From assembly GCF_022234545.1 (NCBI RefSeq), contig NZ_JAIEUI010000004.1:418298-482297 (forward strand): a DNA stretch of 64,000 nt. Reading direction: 5' to 3'. Numbering within the stretch: position 1 is the stretch's first letter; each line of letters starts with the position of its first letter. The notes below the pieces were generated by a model, which was not told the DNA's origin, made no database searches, and saw only the letters and a program-made list of their open reading frames with translations. The position numbers and the translations under genes are program-made. Positions 50,681-60,312 of this stretch are shown here, in pieces. The DNA comes from Paenibacillus piscarius (GTDB lineage Bacteria; Bacillota; Bacilli; Paenibacillales; Paenibacillaceae).

Positions 50681-52057
50681 TTACGTATTGATTATACTGG
50701 CTTCCGGCTCACTTTGCCCCTTACGGCTTCTAAAAGAATACAGGATGAGCAGCAGAATGAACCACAGCGGGGTGAACAGCAGCGCCGGACGGGTCTCTCC
50801 GGCAAACAGCATGATGATCAGAATGGCCGCGAACAGCGTCAGCACCGCATAGTTGATCAGCGGAGTGAGCGGTGCTTTGAATTTAGAGGCGGCATGTAAA
50901 TCCGGGCGGTTCCTTTTATACTTGATATGGCAGACCAGCACCACGCCCCAGACCCAGATGAAGCAGATCGCGCTGATAGTCGTCACAATCCCGAACGCCT
51001 GCCCCGGAATGAGCTTGCTGAGCAGCGCCCCGGCGGAGATAATCAGCGTGGAGAGGAACAGGGAATTCGCCGGCACATGATTCCGGTTCAGCTTGCCGAG
51101 CTGCGGTGACGCCTGATTCCGTCTGCTCAGATTGTAGAGAATCCGGCTGGTCGAGAACATCCCGCTGTTGCAGGCGGAAGCCGCCGAGGTCAACACAACG
51201 AAGTTGATAATGCCCGCAGCGACAGGAATGCCGACCAGACTGAAGGTGCGCACGAACGGGCTCTCCGCAGCGCTAAGCTGGGTCCAGGGATTAATGCACA
51301 GCAGGACGAACAGCGCGCCGACATAGAAGAACAGAATCCGCAGCGGGATTTTGTTGATCGCGGACGGAATGTTTTTCTCAGGATTAGCCGTCTCGGCTGC
51401 CGACACCCCCACCAGCTCTACCCCGACATAAGCGAACACCACCATCTGGAACGAGAACAGGAAGCCCTTCACCCCGTTCGGGAACAGACCGCCATGCTCC
51501 CATAGATTCCGCACACTTACCGACCCTGCATCGGTTCTAAACCCGATCACGAGCAGAACAATGCCAAGGCCGATCAGGGCCAGAATGGTAATGACCTTAA
51601 TCAGGGCAAACCAGAATTCCAGCTCCCCGAAGCTCTTAACCGTCAGCAGATTCAGCCCGAGCAGAATGACCAGGCAGATCACCGCCGGCACCCACTGGGG
51701 AATGTCGAACCAATACTGCACATACACGCCCACAGCAATCACATCGGCCATCGCCGTCATAATCCAGCAGAACCAATAGGTCCAGCCCGTAATGAAAGCC
51801 GCACGCGGCCCCAGGTAATCCTCAGCAATATCTGTAAAAGACTGATACCCCGCCTTCGAGAGCAGCAGCTCCCCGAGCGCCCGCATCACGAAGAATACCG
51901 CCAGCCCCACGATCAGATACGTGAGCATGATGGAGGGCCCGGCCTGCTGGATTGCCTTGCCTGAGCCGAGGAACAGCCCCGTTCCAATCGTACCGCCGAT
52001 GGCGATGAGCTGGACGTGCCGGTTTGCGAGCTCTCTTTTTAATTCTGTCTGTGCCAT
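50681..52057 (-). CDS. cycA: D-serine/D-alanine/glycine transporter
   Basis: 458 aa from the ATG at 52057 (MAQTELKRELANRHVQLIAIG), with GGGGGAGA upstream. Twelve membrane helices of the amino-acid-polyamine family. It follows E. coli CycA closely by eye: GGTIGTGLFLGSGK, FFVMRALGELLLS, GWTYWFCWIMT, VGVELVGVSAAET, VLTSAASACNSGMFSTSR and TPLWFI near the end. A glycine riboswitch and an intrinsic terminator precede it, which supports glycine (and D-Ala or D-Ser) uptake. A scrap of a second cycA-like gene is at 53553. Confidence 0.9.
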   Translation of the reverse strand: MAQTELKRELANRHVQLIAIGGTIGTGLFLGSGKAIQQAGPSIMLTYLIVGLAVFFVMRALGELLLSKAGYQSFTDIAEDYLGPRAAFITGWTYWFCWIMTAMADVIAVGVYVQYWFDIPQWVPAVICLVILLGLNLLTVKSFGELEFWFALIKVITILALIGLGIVLLVIGFRTDAGSVSVRNLWEHGGLFPNGVKGFLFSFQMVVFAYVGVELVGVSAAETANPEKNIPSAINKIPLRILFFYVGALFVLLCINPWTQLSAAESPFVRTFSLVGIPVAAGIINFVVLTSAASACNSGMFSTSRILYNLSRRNQASPQLGKLNRNHVPANSLFLSTLIISAGALLSKLIPGQAFGIVTTISAICFIWVWGVVLVCHIKYKRNRPDLHAASKFKAPLTPLINYAVLTLFAAILIIMLFAGETRPALLFTPLWFILLLILYSFRSRKGQSEPEASIINT

Positions 52058-52103
52058 ACCTGTCTCCCCCTTAATGAATATGAATCTGTACTCCCGCCAA
52101 AAA

Positions 52104-52133
52104 CAAAAAAGAGACTGGATATCATCCAATCTC
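52104..52133 (-). terminator. Attenuator terminator between riboswitch and cycA
   Basis: Minus-strand stem GAGATTGGAT-GAT-ATCCAGTCTC followed by TTTTTTG, about 47 bp before the cycA ATG. Confidence 0.85.
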
Positions 52134-52202
52134 CCGGTTCATAAAAAGTCCCAAATAAGCGTCTGCAGCAGCGGCTAATCCGCATGGCAAAACACAAATC
52201 CG

Positions 52203-52275
52203 GTACTCTTCTGTCCTTTTGCCTGAGATTATGAACCCTTCGGCGCTGCGGAACTCCGCAGTCTCTCCAGAAGCT
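52203..52275 (-). ncRNA. Glycine riboswitch (one aptamer seen)
   Basis: On the minus strand the aptamer core is plain: CTGGAGAGAC, a CTGCGGA / TCCGCAG stem, GCGCCGAAGGGT, and ATCTCAGGCAAAAGGACAGA. These are the conserved glycine aptamer blocks. Only one aptamer is recognisable; the 65 bases between it and the terminator show no second core. Together with the attenuator it should regulate cycA in response to glycine. Whether it is an on or off switch cannot be read from here. Confidence 0.9.
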
Positions 52276-52443
52276 GCTCCTGCTATAGTGTGATCCATAG
52301 CAATCATAGCTTGTGAATATTTAGTTAGATGGTGCTGCCTTCATGTAAATATTTTTCAATTCTATTCATACTCCAGAATTCTGTCAATAGCATTCGTCAC
52401 TGCAGGGGCACAGCCAACGGTGAAGCTCCACTGTACATGTCCG

Positions 52444-53379
52444 TTATTTAACCGTGAATTTACTTTCCAGATCTTTATAATATGTCTTAATCGCTTGGCC
52501 CTTGCTGTCCCGGATGAATTCCCCGCGGGCATTGAAGGAGAACGTGTAGGGCTTGATGCTAATGGACTTCGGAACGGCTGGAAAAGCGGCGTAATGCTGC
52601 ACTTCTGATCCACTTGTCAGTACTTTTTTGTCTATGATGTTAAGTGAAGGAGATATATTTCCCTTATCGTCCACAAGTTCATATAACATATTTTGTGAAC
52701 CTGCCTTGGAACGGGCTGTAGCTGGATGCACCCCCTTGAAATTCAGCTTCAGCGACATCGTTAACGGGCTCATCTGAAATCCGGTCACCGTATAGCTGAA
52801 ATTACTGTTTTTCTTGGAGACACCGGGCTTCAGATCCAGCAGCAGGCGAAGCTTGTCCGCCTGAGTGTTGAACTCAAACGGCTCCGGCACTCCCTTGACG
52901 TACACTCTTAATGTCAGCTTGAATGAGTCAGGGATCACCTGCTTAACCTTCCCTTCCTGCAAATAGAAGAGAGCGGAATCCTTCTCTTGGTTGGTCATAA
53001 TATCGAAGGTTGCGGACTTCCCGTCAATCAATACCTCCATTATCCTTGTATTGTCCAGAAATGCGCCTTCCTTGGTCAGCTTAGTACCTTCCTGCTTTAT
53101 ACCTGCCACAATTTTGGCGCCATCTACGGCCAGATCGGTCAAAGTCAGCTTGACTCCCTGCTGCGTCACCGCCTGATTGGGAGAAGCCGCAATTCCATTC
53201 TTGGCTATCGCCTTCAGCGTAGTATCGTTACTGGCGGCGAATACGCCTGCCCCCTTGCTGACTCCGGCTGCTAGAGCAGACGGGGCGGAAATTCCATAGC
53301 TCGACACTCCGCCTAATGTAACCGTTACTGCAGCAGCTACAAGCACTTTTTTGACTCCGTTGAAATGAATGTTAAACAT
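52444..53379 (-). CDS. Secreted DUF5643-like protein, copy 1
   Basis: 311 aa. Signal peptide 1-38 (SAPSALAAG). The body (about 70-311) is beta-rich: KLTLTDLAVDGAKIVAGIKQEG, FSYTVTGFQMSPLTMSL, and the end TYYKDLESKFTVK. It resembles the extracellular DUF5643 part of DUF4179-type anti-sigma factors, but with no membrane or cytosolic domain. About 60% alike by eye to the copy at 53655-54607, so the pair arose by duplication. Function unknown. Confidence 0.75.
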   Translation of the reverse strand: MFNIHFNGVKKVLVAAAVTVTLGGVSSYGISAPSALAAGVSKGAGVFAASNDTTLKAIAKNGIAASPNQAVTQQGVKLTLTDLAVDGAKIVAGIKQEGTKLTKEGAFLDNTRIMEVLIDGKSATFDIMTNQEKDSALFYLQEGKVKQVIPDSFKLTLRVYVKGVPEPFEFNTQADKLRLLLDLKPGVSKKNSNFSYTVTGFQMSPLTMSLKLNFKGVHPATARSKAGSQNMLYELVDDKGNISPSLNIIDKKVLTSGSEVQHYAAFPAVPKSISIKPYTFSFNARGEFIRDSKGQAIKTYYKDLESKFTVK

Positions 53380-53444
53380 CTATGATTCTCCTTTGCTGAT
53401 TGTATTCAATAGATATAACAATACCACCCCCCCATTATGTGACA

Positions 53445-53640
53445 ATCGCATTGGCAAGAGAGAATTCCGCCGGGCCGCTCAACTAGAACTTATGGTAATT
53501 TCCGCACCAAAAAAGGAGACTGGATGTCATCCAATCTCCCGGTGCAGTACTCCAGCAGAACCAATAGGTCCAGCCTGTAATGAAGGCCCCGCGCGGCCCC
53601 TGGTAATCCTCAGAAATATCTGTAAAAGAGGTGAAGCTCC
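53445..53640. other. Rearrangement scar: permease 5' end, cycA leader and cycA fragment
   Basis: 53448-53508 resembles 54734-54822 (AGAATTCCGC-GGGCCGCTC and AGAACTTATGG, the front of the LplB-like permease gene). 53509-53545 resembles the cycA attenuator (AGACTGGATGTCATCCAATC). 53553-53633 resembles an inner part of cycA (51764-51840), in the same strand sense. All three are cut short and joined directly. The following GTGAAGCTCCACT also occurs at 52420, downstream of copy 1. Confidence 0.8.
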
Positions 53641-53654
53641 ACTATACACGTTCG

Positions 53655-54607
53655 TTACTTCACCGTAATTTTGGTCTCCAGGTCTTTATAATACGTTTTA
53701 GCCCATTGGCCCTGCTTGTCTTTTAATATTTTGCCGCTGGCATCTTTGGCATACGTAAACGGCTTAACGCTAATGGTCTTCGGGACGGCCGGAAAAGCAC
53801 CATAGTTCTGCTCCTCGGTACCGCTTGTCTTAACCTTCTCAAACGGCTTGCCCCATGGCGAGCTCACATTCCCCTTCTCATCCACAAGGTCATATAACAT
53901 TCTCTCCGGGTTCGCCTTGGACTTGGCCGCCGCCGGAGCTGTACCCTTGAAGCTCACCTGCAGAGACATCGTTAACGGGGTCAGCTCGAAGGAGGTCACC
54001 GTATAGCTGAAGTTGCTGTTCTTCTTGGAGACGCCCGGCTTGAGGCTTAACAGGGTCCCCAGCTTGCTCACTTGAACCTTAAAAACAAACGGCTCCTTCA
54101 CCCCATTGGCGTAAGTCTTCAGCGTCAGGTCGAATTGATCCGGGATTTGCTGCTTCATTGCTCCCTTACTCAAATAGATCAAGGCTGTGTCCTTATCATC
54201 CGGATTTGTACTGATGGACGTATCGTACAGCAGCTTTTTTCCATTGATTAACACGTCCACATTCCTCGTCTGGTCCATGAAGGAACCGTACTTGTCCACT
54301 GTCCCTCCCTCCTGCCGGATGCCAGCGATAAGCTGATTACTGTCATAGGTCAGATCGGTTAGTGTCAGGGTCACCCCCTCTTGGGTCACGGCCTGATTCG
54401 GGGCAGCAGCAAGCTTTTTCTGAAAATAGCCTTCAGAGTGGCGTTGTCGCTGACCGCGAACGCGCTGCCAGCCTTAGCATCCTTGTTGACATTGGCTGCC
54501 GCCGCAGGTACAGTGAATCCCCCGCCGGTAACTGTCCCTCCAATTACAGCAGTGACTGCTGTTGCGGCAATTACCTTTTTCATCGTCTTCAAGCTGGTCG
54601 TGAACAT
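53655..54607 (-). pseudogene. DUF5643-like protein, copy 2, with a frameshift
   Basis: The ATG at 54607 opens a signal peptide and DNATLKAIF, matching copy 1. Near 54412 the frame shifts by one base: the remainder (APNQAVTQEGVTLTLTDL to LETKITVK, stop 53655) is intact in the next frame. One added C in TTTTCAG would restore a single ~317-aa protein. Either a recent pseudogene or a sequence error. Copy 1 is whole. Confidence 0.75.
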
Positions 54608-54808
54608 CGTTTCCTCTCTCCTTTGCTTATTTAAGAATATACAGGTATAACGTTTCGCTGGTGCTGTTTTGTGACATGAGTGCAGATTAACACCCTGCTG
54701 CGGACAAAGTCATTTTTGAATAAACAGAGTCATTTGCAAGAAAGAATTCCGCGGGGCCGCTCTACTATAATAAATTCATCCAGAACAAGTAGAGTGAGGT
54801 TAGAACTT

Positions 54809-55786
54809 ATGGCAAATCCCGCAACACAAGCTATGACTACCCCGTCCCAGGCACAGCCCAAGGGCCGCTTGGGCCGGCTGCTGCACAACATCGTGCGCTA
54901 CCGGGTGCTGCTGCTGATGCTGCTGCCCACGTCGATTATCTTTTTCATCAACTGCTATATTCCGATGTTCGGACTATTCATTGCCTTCAAGAACATTAAC
55001 TACGTGGACGGCATTATGGGCAGTCCCTGGGCCGGGCTCGACAACTTCCGGTTCCTCTTCGCTACCTCCGACGCCCTGCGCGTAACCATCAACACCGTGG
55101 GCTACAATGTAGTCTTCATTATCTCAGGCCTCATTCTCTCCGTCTCGCTGGCGATTGCGATCAATGAGGTGCGTAACAAGCTGGCCTCGAAGTTCTTCCA
55201 GACCGTCATGATTATGCCGAACTTCCTGTCCATGGTGGTGGTCAGCTTCATCGTATATGCCTTCCTGCACCCGGAGTACGGCTTCCTGGTCAAGCATATT
55301 CTGCCGATGTTCGGCTACTCCTCGGTGAATGCTTATATGCATCCGGGCGCTTGGCCTTACATTCTGTGGATCACTAAGATGTGGCATTCCATCGGTATCG
55401 GCAGTGTCATCTATCTGGCGGCGATTACCGGGATCAGCGAGGAGCTGTATGAGGCTGCGGTGATGGACGGGGCCAGCAAATGGCAGCAGATCACCAAGAT
55501 CACCCTGCCGCTGCTTACACCGATCATGGTCATTCTCACAATTCTTAACATGGGCGGGATTTTCCGCTCTGACTTCGGGCTGTTCTACCATGTGACCCTG
55601 GACTCCGGTGCGCTGCGCTCAACTACGGACGTCATCGACACCTATGTCTACCGGGGCCTGATCCAGCTCAACGACCTGGGGATGTCCTCTGCGGCGAACT
55701 TCTATCAATCGGTTGTCGGCTTCTTCCTGGTCATCGGCGCGAACGCTCTGGCCCGCAAGCTGAACCGCGACACGGCTCTTTTCTAG
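54809..55786 (+). CDS. LplB-like sugar ABC transporter permease
   Basis: 325 aa from the ATG at 54809 (GTGAGGT upstream). Six membrane helices. The inner-membrane coupling motif EAAVMDGASKWQQITKITLPLL is present. It matches the LplB/YtcP group in importers of oligosaccharides or aldouronates, first gene of a three-gene operon (permease, permease, binding lipoprotein). A TATAAT lies 46 bp upstream. The ATPase is not here; these systems share an MsmX-type ATPase elsewhere. Confidence 0.9.
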   Translation: MANPATQAMTTPSQAQPKGRLGRLLHNIVRYRVLLLMLLPTSIIFFINCYIPMFGLFIAFKNINYVDGIMGSPWAGLDNFRFLFATSDALRVTINTVGYNVVFIISGLILSVSLAIAINEVRNKLASKFFQTVMIMPNFLSMVVVSFIVYAFLHPEYGFLVKHILPMFGYSSVNAYMHPGAWPYILWITKMWHSIGIGSVIYLAAITGISEELYEAAVMDGASKWQQITKITLPLLTPIMVILTILNMGGIFRSDFGLFYHVTLDSGALRSTTDVIDTYVYRGLIQLNDLGMSSAANFYQSVVGFFLVIGANALARKLNRDTALF

Positions 55787-55801
55787 AAACGGAGGATTCT
55801 A

Positions 55802-56716
55802 ATGACTACTGCATCCCGAAGCAACCCATATACCAAAGGCTCTACTACCGCCCAGATTATTCTGAATGTGTTCTTCATCGCCTTCAGCCTGGCGTGTATT
55901 CTGCCGATCGTACTCATTGTCGCTATCTCCTTAACCAACGAGAAGGCCTTGACCCTGCAGGGTTACAAATTCTGGCCTGATCATATCGACGCATCCGCGT
56001 ACCAATATCTGTTCAAGCATTCGGAGACACTGGTTAAGGCGTATGGCGTCAGCCTGACGGTTACGGTGATCGGAACTGTGCTGGCCGTGCTGCTGATTGC
56101 GCTATATGCGTATCCGCTCTACCGGAAGGATTTCCCTTTTAAAAAGACATTCAACTTCTATCTGCTGATCACGATGCTGTTCTCGGGCGGACTGGTCCCC
56201 TTCTACCTGCTGTACGTGAACTATCTCGATCTGAAGGACTCGCTGGTCGCGCTGATCCTGCCCGGCTTGTCCAATGCCTTCTATATCTTCATCACCCGTA
56301 CCTTCTTCCAGCAGACGATCCCGGAGGAGATGATTGAATCCGGCAAGCTCGATGGGGCTTCGGAGTGGCGGATCTTCTTCCAGCTCGTGCTGCCGATCTC
56401 TCTGCCGGTGCTGGCGACCATCGGACTGTTCACGACACTGATGTACTGGAATGACTGGTTCAACTCCATGCTGTTCATCAATGACACCAATAAGTTCTCG
56501 CTGCAGTACGTCATGATTCAGATGATCCGCCAGGCCGAGTTCTTCAAAACCCAGCTTGCCGGCACCGGCGTCGCCCTGATGGTTCAGGAATCCGTTCCGA
56601 CCGAAAGTCTGCGGATGGCTATGGTGGTGCTGTCGATCGGCCCGATCCTGTTCATCTATCCGTTCTTCCAGAAGTACTTCACCAAGGGTCTTACGATTGG
56701 TGCGATCAAAGGTTAA
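55802..56716 (+). CDS. LplC/YtcP-like sugar ABC transporter permease
   Basis: 304 aa, six membrane helices. Coupling motif ESGKLDGASEWRIFFQLVLPIS. Start ATG at 55802 with AAACGGAGG upstream, 15 bp after the first permease. Partner of the LplB-like protein. Confidence 0.9.
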   Translation: MTTASRSNPYTKGSTTAQIILNVFFIAFSLACILPIVLIVAISLTNEKALTLQGYKFWPDHIDASAYQYLFKHSETLVKAYGVSLTVTVIGTVLAVLLIALYAYPLYRKDFPFKKTFNFYLLITMLFSGGLVPFYLLYVNYLDLKDSLVALILPGLSNAFYIFITRTFFQQTIPEEMIESGKLDGASEWRIFFQLVLPISLPVLATIGLFTTLMYWNDWFNSMLFINDTNKFSLQYVMIQMIRQAEFFKTQLAGTGVALMVQESVPTESLRMAMVVLSIGPILFIYPFFQKYFTKGLTIGAIKG

Positions 56717-56785
56717 GCGGTCTAACTCTGGCGTAAATGCCGGTTAGAATATATGATCTAATTATCATTGAGGAGGTTCATACAA

Positions 56786-58384
56786 ATGAGAACAACCAGA
56801 AGCTCGGGCGCGGTGCTTGCTGCTCTAACCGCCGTGATACTGGGCATTACCGGATGCGGCGGGGGCAACTCAGGTGCAAATGCCCCGTCCAAGGCAGAAT
56901 CGACAGCAGTGGCTACAGCAGCAGGCACGGAAGGCAGCACGAATCCTGATACCTCAACATTCCGCAAGCTGAAAGTGTACACGGTCGGCAATTTCCCGCA
57001 GAATGATACCAAGGCGGTTGTAGATGAGATCAACAAGTATCTCAAAGAGAAAATCAACGCCGAGATTGACTTCCAGGGACTCCCTTGGTCCTCTTGGGCC
57101 GAGAAAATGGCGCTGGCTTACCAATCCGGGGAGCAGGTCGATCTGACGTTTGCCCCGAACTGGGCCGACTTCGCCAACAACGTAGCCAAGGGCGCGTTCC
57201 TGCCGCTGGATGAGCTGTTAGATAAATATGGACAAGGCATCAAGGAGACGCTGGACCCCCGCTTCTTTGACGGCGGCAAGGTAGACGGCAAAATCTACGC
57301 CATTCCAACCAACAAGGAGATCGGCGAGAGCCACACGATTATGTTCCGCAAGGACCTGATCGATAAATACGGCTTCGATGTGAACTCGATTGAGACGCTG
57401 GAGGATCTGGAGCCATGGCTGGAGACCATTAAGCAGAAGGAACCGGCTATTGCGCCGATCTGGCTCTCCGGCAGCGGCTCGGATACGCTCGGCTACTTCG
57501 ACAAGACGAGAGAGAGCATGAAGGAGAACTTCCGCTATGAGCTGGTTGCAGGCGCTCCGGCCGGCATCGTGCTGGATACCAAGACGGACAAAATGGTGAT
57601 CAGCTCCATGGAATCCGATACGGCAATCTACCGGATGAAGCTCTACGGCGACTGGTTCGCCAAGGGCTACATCAATAAGGATGCGGCAACGACGAAGACC
57701 AGCACGGAAGACGCTTTTAAGGCCGGCAAGACCTGGATGAAGTTCGGCTCGGATAAGCCGGATTCCGACAAGGAAGACTCGATCGCCACCGGCATTGAGC
57801 TGGTGAAGCTGAAGGGCAATGAGCCTGAGATCAGCACCGCCAGCGTCAGCAACTCCATGATGGCGATTGGACGCACCTCCGTTGATCCGGAGCGGACCAT
57901 GATGCTCCTGAATCTGCTCCATACCGATCCGGTGCTGGTCAATCTGATTGACTTCGGGGTAGAAGGACGGCAGTATGTGAAGGTGGAAGGCAAGGAGAAC
58001 TTCATCAAGCTCCCTGACGGGATTGCTACCCGTGCGGATACCGGCTGGGCACCGGGGATTGAATGGATGTTCGGTAATCAGACTCTGACCTATCTGTGGG
58101 AAGGTGAAAGCGCAGACAAGTGGGAGAAGTTCAAGGCGTATAACGAGAGCGCCCATAAGGTGAAATCGTTCGGCTTCAACTTCAATACCGACCCTGTCAA
58201 AACACAGGTCTCGGTGGTGAGCAACATTATCAAGGAATTCCGTCCATTGCTCGAAACGGGCAGCCTGGGAGTAGACAAGGTGCTGACGGAATACAATAAT
58301 AAGCTGAAGGCCAACGGCATTGAGGATATCCGTGCCGAGGTGCAGAAGCAATATGACGCCTGGAAGGCTAATCAACCGAAATAA
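56786..58384 (+). CDS. Extracellular sugar-binding lipoprotein
   Basis: 532 aa from the ATG at 56786 with GAGGAGG upstream. Lipobox LGITGC. Solute-binding fold of the LplA/DUF3502 type: KVYTVGNFPQNDTKAVVDEINKYL, YAIPTNKEIGESHTIMFRKDLIDKYGF and C-terminal VVSNIIKEFRPLLETGSL. It should deliver an oligosaccharide to the two permeases. The YesMN pair downstream probably senses the same sugar. Confidence 0.9.
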   Translation: MRTTRSSGAVLAALTAVILGITGCGGGNSGANAPSKAESTAVATAAGTEGSTNPDTSTFRKLKVYTVGNFPQNDTKAVVDEINKYLKEKINAEIDFQGLPWSSWAEKMALAYQSGEQVDLTFAPNWADFANNVAKGAFLPLDELLDKYGQGIKETLDPRFFDGGKVDGKIYAIPTNKEIGESHTIMFRKDLIDKYGFDVNSIETLEDLEPWLETIKQKEPAIAPIWLSGSGSDTLGYFDKTRESMKENFRYELVAGAPAGIVLDTKTDKMVISSMESDTAIYRMKLYGDWFAKGYINKDAATTKTSTEDAFKAGKTWMKFGSDKPDSDKEDSIATGIELVKLKGNEPEISTASVSNSMMAIGRTSVDPERTMMLLNLLHTDPVLVNLIDFGVEGRQYVKVEGKENFIKLPDGIATRADTGWAPGIEWMFGNQTLTYLWEGESADKWEKFKAYNESAHKVKSFGFNFNTDPVKTQVSVVSNIIKEFRPLLETGSLGVDKVLTEYNNKLKANGIEDIRAEVQKQYDAWKANQPK

Positions 58385-58391
58385 ATAAGTG

Positions 58392-58431
58392 GAAACAGCC
58401 ATACCGTCCTTTTTAAGGGCGGTATCGTTTC
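58392..58431 (+). terminator. Terminator of the importer operon
   Basis: Stem GAAAC-AGCC-ATACCG / CGGTAT-C-GTTTC with AAGG / CCTT near the loop. Confidence 0.7.
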
Positions 58432-58490
58432 AGCGAGAAATATAAGGATAAGTTATCGTGTGGAACATATACATTCTTATATTTTAAGCT

Positions 58491-58521
58491 AAGGGGAAGG
58501 ACGGCCGCCGTCCTTCCCCTT
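58491..58521 (+). promoter_or_regulatory. Perfect 31-bp palindrome in the 5' region of the YesMN pair
   Basis: 15-bp arms around one central base: AAGGGGAAGGACGGC (58491-58505) and its exact reverse complement (58507-58521). It lies 48 bp before the kinase ATG. It could be a strong hairpin limiting read-through from the importer operon, or an attenuator. Confidence 0.7.
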
Positions 58522-58568
58522 TCCTGCCGCTCAGCGCATACATGTACCTAAGGATAAGGGGTGAGGCT

Positions 58569-60305
58569 ATGAAACTGTCTTTGCGATTCAAGGTGAGTGC
58601 CCTGGTGCTGCTGCTGGTCACGCCGCTGTTCCTTTTTCTCTCTTACACTAACCTGTATTCCTCCAACATTGTCCGTGAGAAAGTGGCAAAATCGGCCTCT
58701 GACACGCTAACCCTTCACTTAGGTACACTGGATGAGCTGCTGGAGCAGACCAGCCATTATCTGCTGCGTACCGCCAATGAGAACATGCTGCTGGAGCTGT
58801 ATTCCGACAGCGGCCCGGACAGCGTCAATTATTATCTGTCCATCCGCAAGCTGATGGACCAGTGGTACAGCGATGTCAGCTACTATACGATCATCCGCAG
58901 CGTCTTCGTCTACCATCAGGACCGGGATGAGCTCTTCCTCAGCAGCCAGCGGGAGTACTACCAGGAGAAGGAGTTGATTGCCTCCGGGCTGTCCTCCCGC
59001 TTGAAATCGCCCAATCTCCAGGGCTCCTTGAAGTGGGAGACGCTCACGCTCGGCGGGGAGCCGGTGCTGTTCAAGGTGCTGCCGGACAAGAGCGGACGGC
59101 TCCAGATGGGCGTTCTGGTCAGCATCGATTCCCTGGCCCAGCCCTTAACCCACCTGGAGTCTACAGGGGGCAGTGAACAGATCGGCATGGTCAGCAGTGA
59201 GGGCAAATTGCTGTGGGGGCAGTTCTCTGACGAGGATCTGGGCCTCATCCGCAGCCAGCTTAACTTGCCGGATCGTCCGGTCGATGCAACGATCCGGCTG
59301 AGCAACGGCAATCATTATCTGCTGATTGACAAGCCTTCGCAGTATTCCAATCTGAATGTATTCATCCTGCTGGATGAGAAGTCGATTCTGGACGAGCTGC
59401 CGGTCTTCCAGCGGATTATCAAGGTGATCCCCATCGCGATTATTATCATTATGGCGATCCTCCTGGCGCTGCTCAGCCGGCTGGTGTTCAAGCCGATCCA
59501 GCATCTGACCAGCGGAATGCGTATTCTGGGGAAGGGCCAGCTGGAGTACCGGCTGAAGGAAGGCAACACCCGCGAGTTCCAGATCATTAACCGGCAATTC
59601 AACCAGATGGCGGAGCAGATCGGCAATCTGAAGATTGATGTGTATGAGGAGCAGATGAAGGTGCAGCAGGCCGAGCTGAAGCATCTTCAGGCGCAGATCA
59701 ATCCGCATTTTTTCATGAATTCCTTGAATATCGTCTTCCATCTGGTGGAGCTGAAGCAATATGCCCTGATCAAAAAAATGATCGGCCACCTGGTCTCCCA
59801 CTTCCGCTTCATTATGAATACCAACGACACCTGGATACCGCTCCGCAGCGAGCTGAATCATATTCAGAACTATATTGAAATCCAGATGGTGATGTATCCG
59901 AACAAGCTGTCCTATGAGGTGCAGCTTCCGCCGGAGCTTGAGCATACCCTGATTCCGCCGCTGCTGATTCAGCCCTTCGTGGAGAATGCGTTCAAGCATG
60001 GCTTCATCAACAATGCCAAGCCCTTCGCCGTTGGCATCACCGTTCATGAGGAAGCCGGGGAGAACGGCGATTCCAGCATAGTGATCCGGGTCAGAGACTC
60101 CGGCCCGGGCTTCTCCGCCCATCACATGGACATGCTCAATCAGGGCCTGTATGAGCGCAAGCCGACAGACCGCCATCTGGGCATATGGAATGTATACCGG
60201 CGCATGATAATGTTCTACAACAACCGGGCCAGACTGATCTTCTGTAATGCTCCTGACGGAGGGGCTGCAGTGGAGATCCGGCTGCCCGTTCAGAGGGAGA
60301 TGTGA
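58569..60305 (+). CDS. YesM-type sensor histidine kinase
   Basis: 578 aa from the ATG at 58569 (GGGGTGAGG upstream). Two membrane helices (about 8-30 and 284-306) flank a large extracellular sensor. HAMP at about 310-360. His_kinase domain: LQAQINPHFFMNSLNIVFHLVELK (phospho-His in NPHF). HATPase: VENAFKHGF and RDSGPGF. YesM/YesN pairs sense sugars or binding-protein complexes and activate nearby importers. The response regulator follows 7 bp later. Confidence 0.9.
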   Translation: MKLSLRFKVSALVLLLVTPLFLFLSYTNLYSSNIVREKVAKSASDTLTLHLGTLDELLEQTSHYLLRTANENMLLELYSDSGPDSVNYYLSIRKLMDQWYSDVSYYTIIRSVFVYHQDRDELFLSSQREYYQEKELIASGLSSRLKSPNLQGSLKWETLTLGGEPVLFKVLPDKSGRLQMGVLVSIDSLAQPLTHLESTGGSEQIGMVSSEGKLLWGQFSDEDLGLIRSQLNLPDRPVDATIRLSNGNHYLLIDKPSQYSNLNVFILLDEKSILDELPVFQRIIKVIPIAIIIIMAILLALLSRLVFKPIQHLTSGMRILGKGQLEYRLKEGNTREFQIINRQFNQMAEQIGNLKIDVYEEQMKVQQAELKHLQAQINPHFFMNSLNIVFHLVELKQYALIKKMIGHLVSHFRFIMNTNDTWIPLRSELNHIQNYIEIQMVMYPNKLSYEVQLPPELEHTLIPPLLIQPFVENAFKHGFINNAKPFAVGITVHEEAGENGDSSIVIRVRDSGPGFSAHHMDMLNQGLYERKPTDRHLGIWNVYRRMIMFYNNRARLIFCNAPDGGAAVEIRLPVQREM

Positions 60306-60312
60306 TGCTGCG

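Noticed and set aside
57218..58402. 394-aa open frame on the minus strand
   Set aside because: Antisense shadow of the sugar-binding lipoprotein gene; no domain and biased composition.
59145..60176. 343-aa open frame on the minus strand
   Set aside because: Antisense shadow of the YesM-type kinase.
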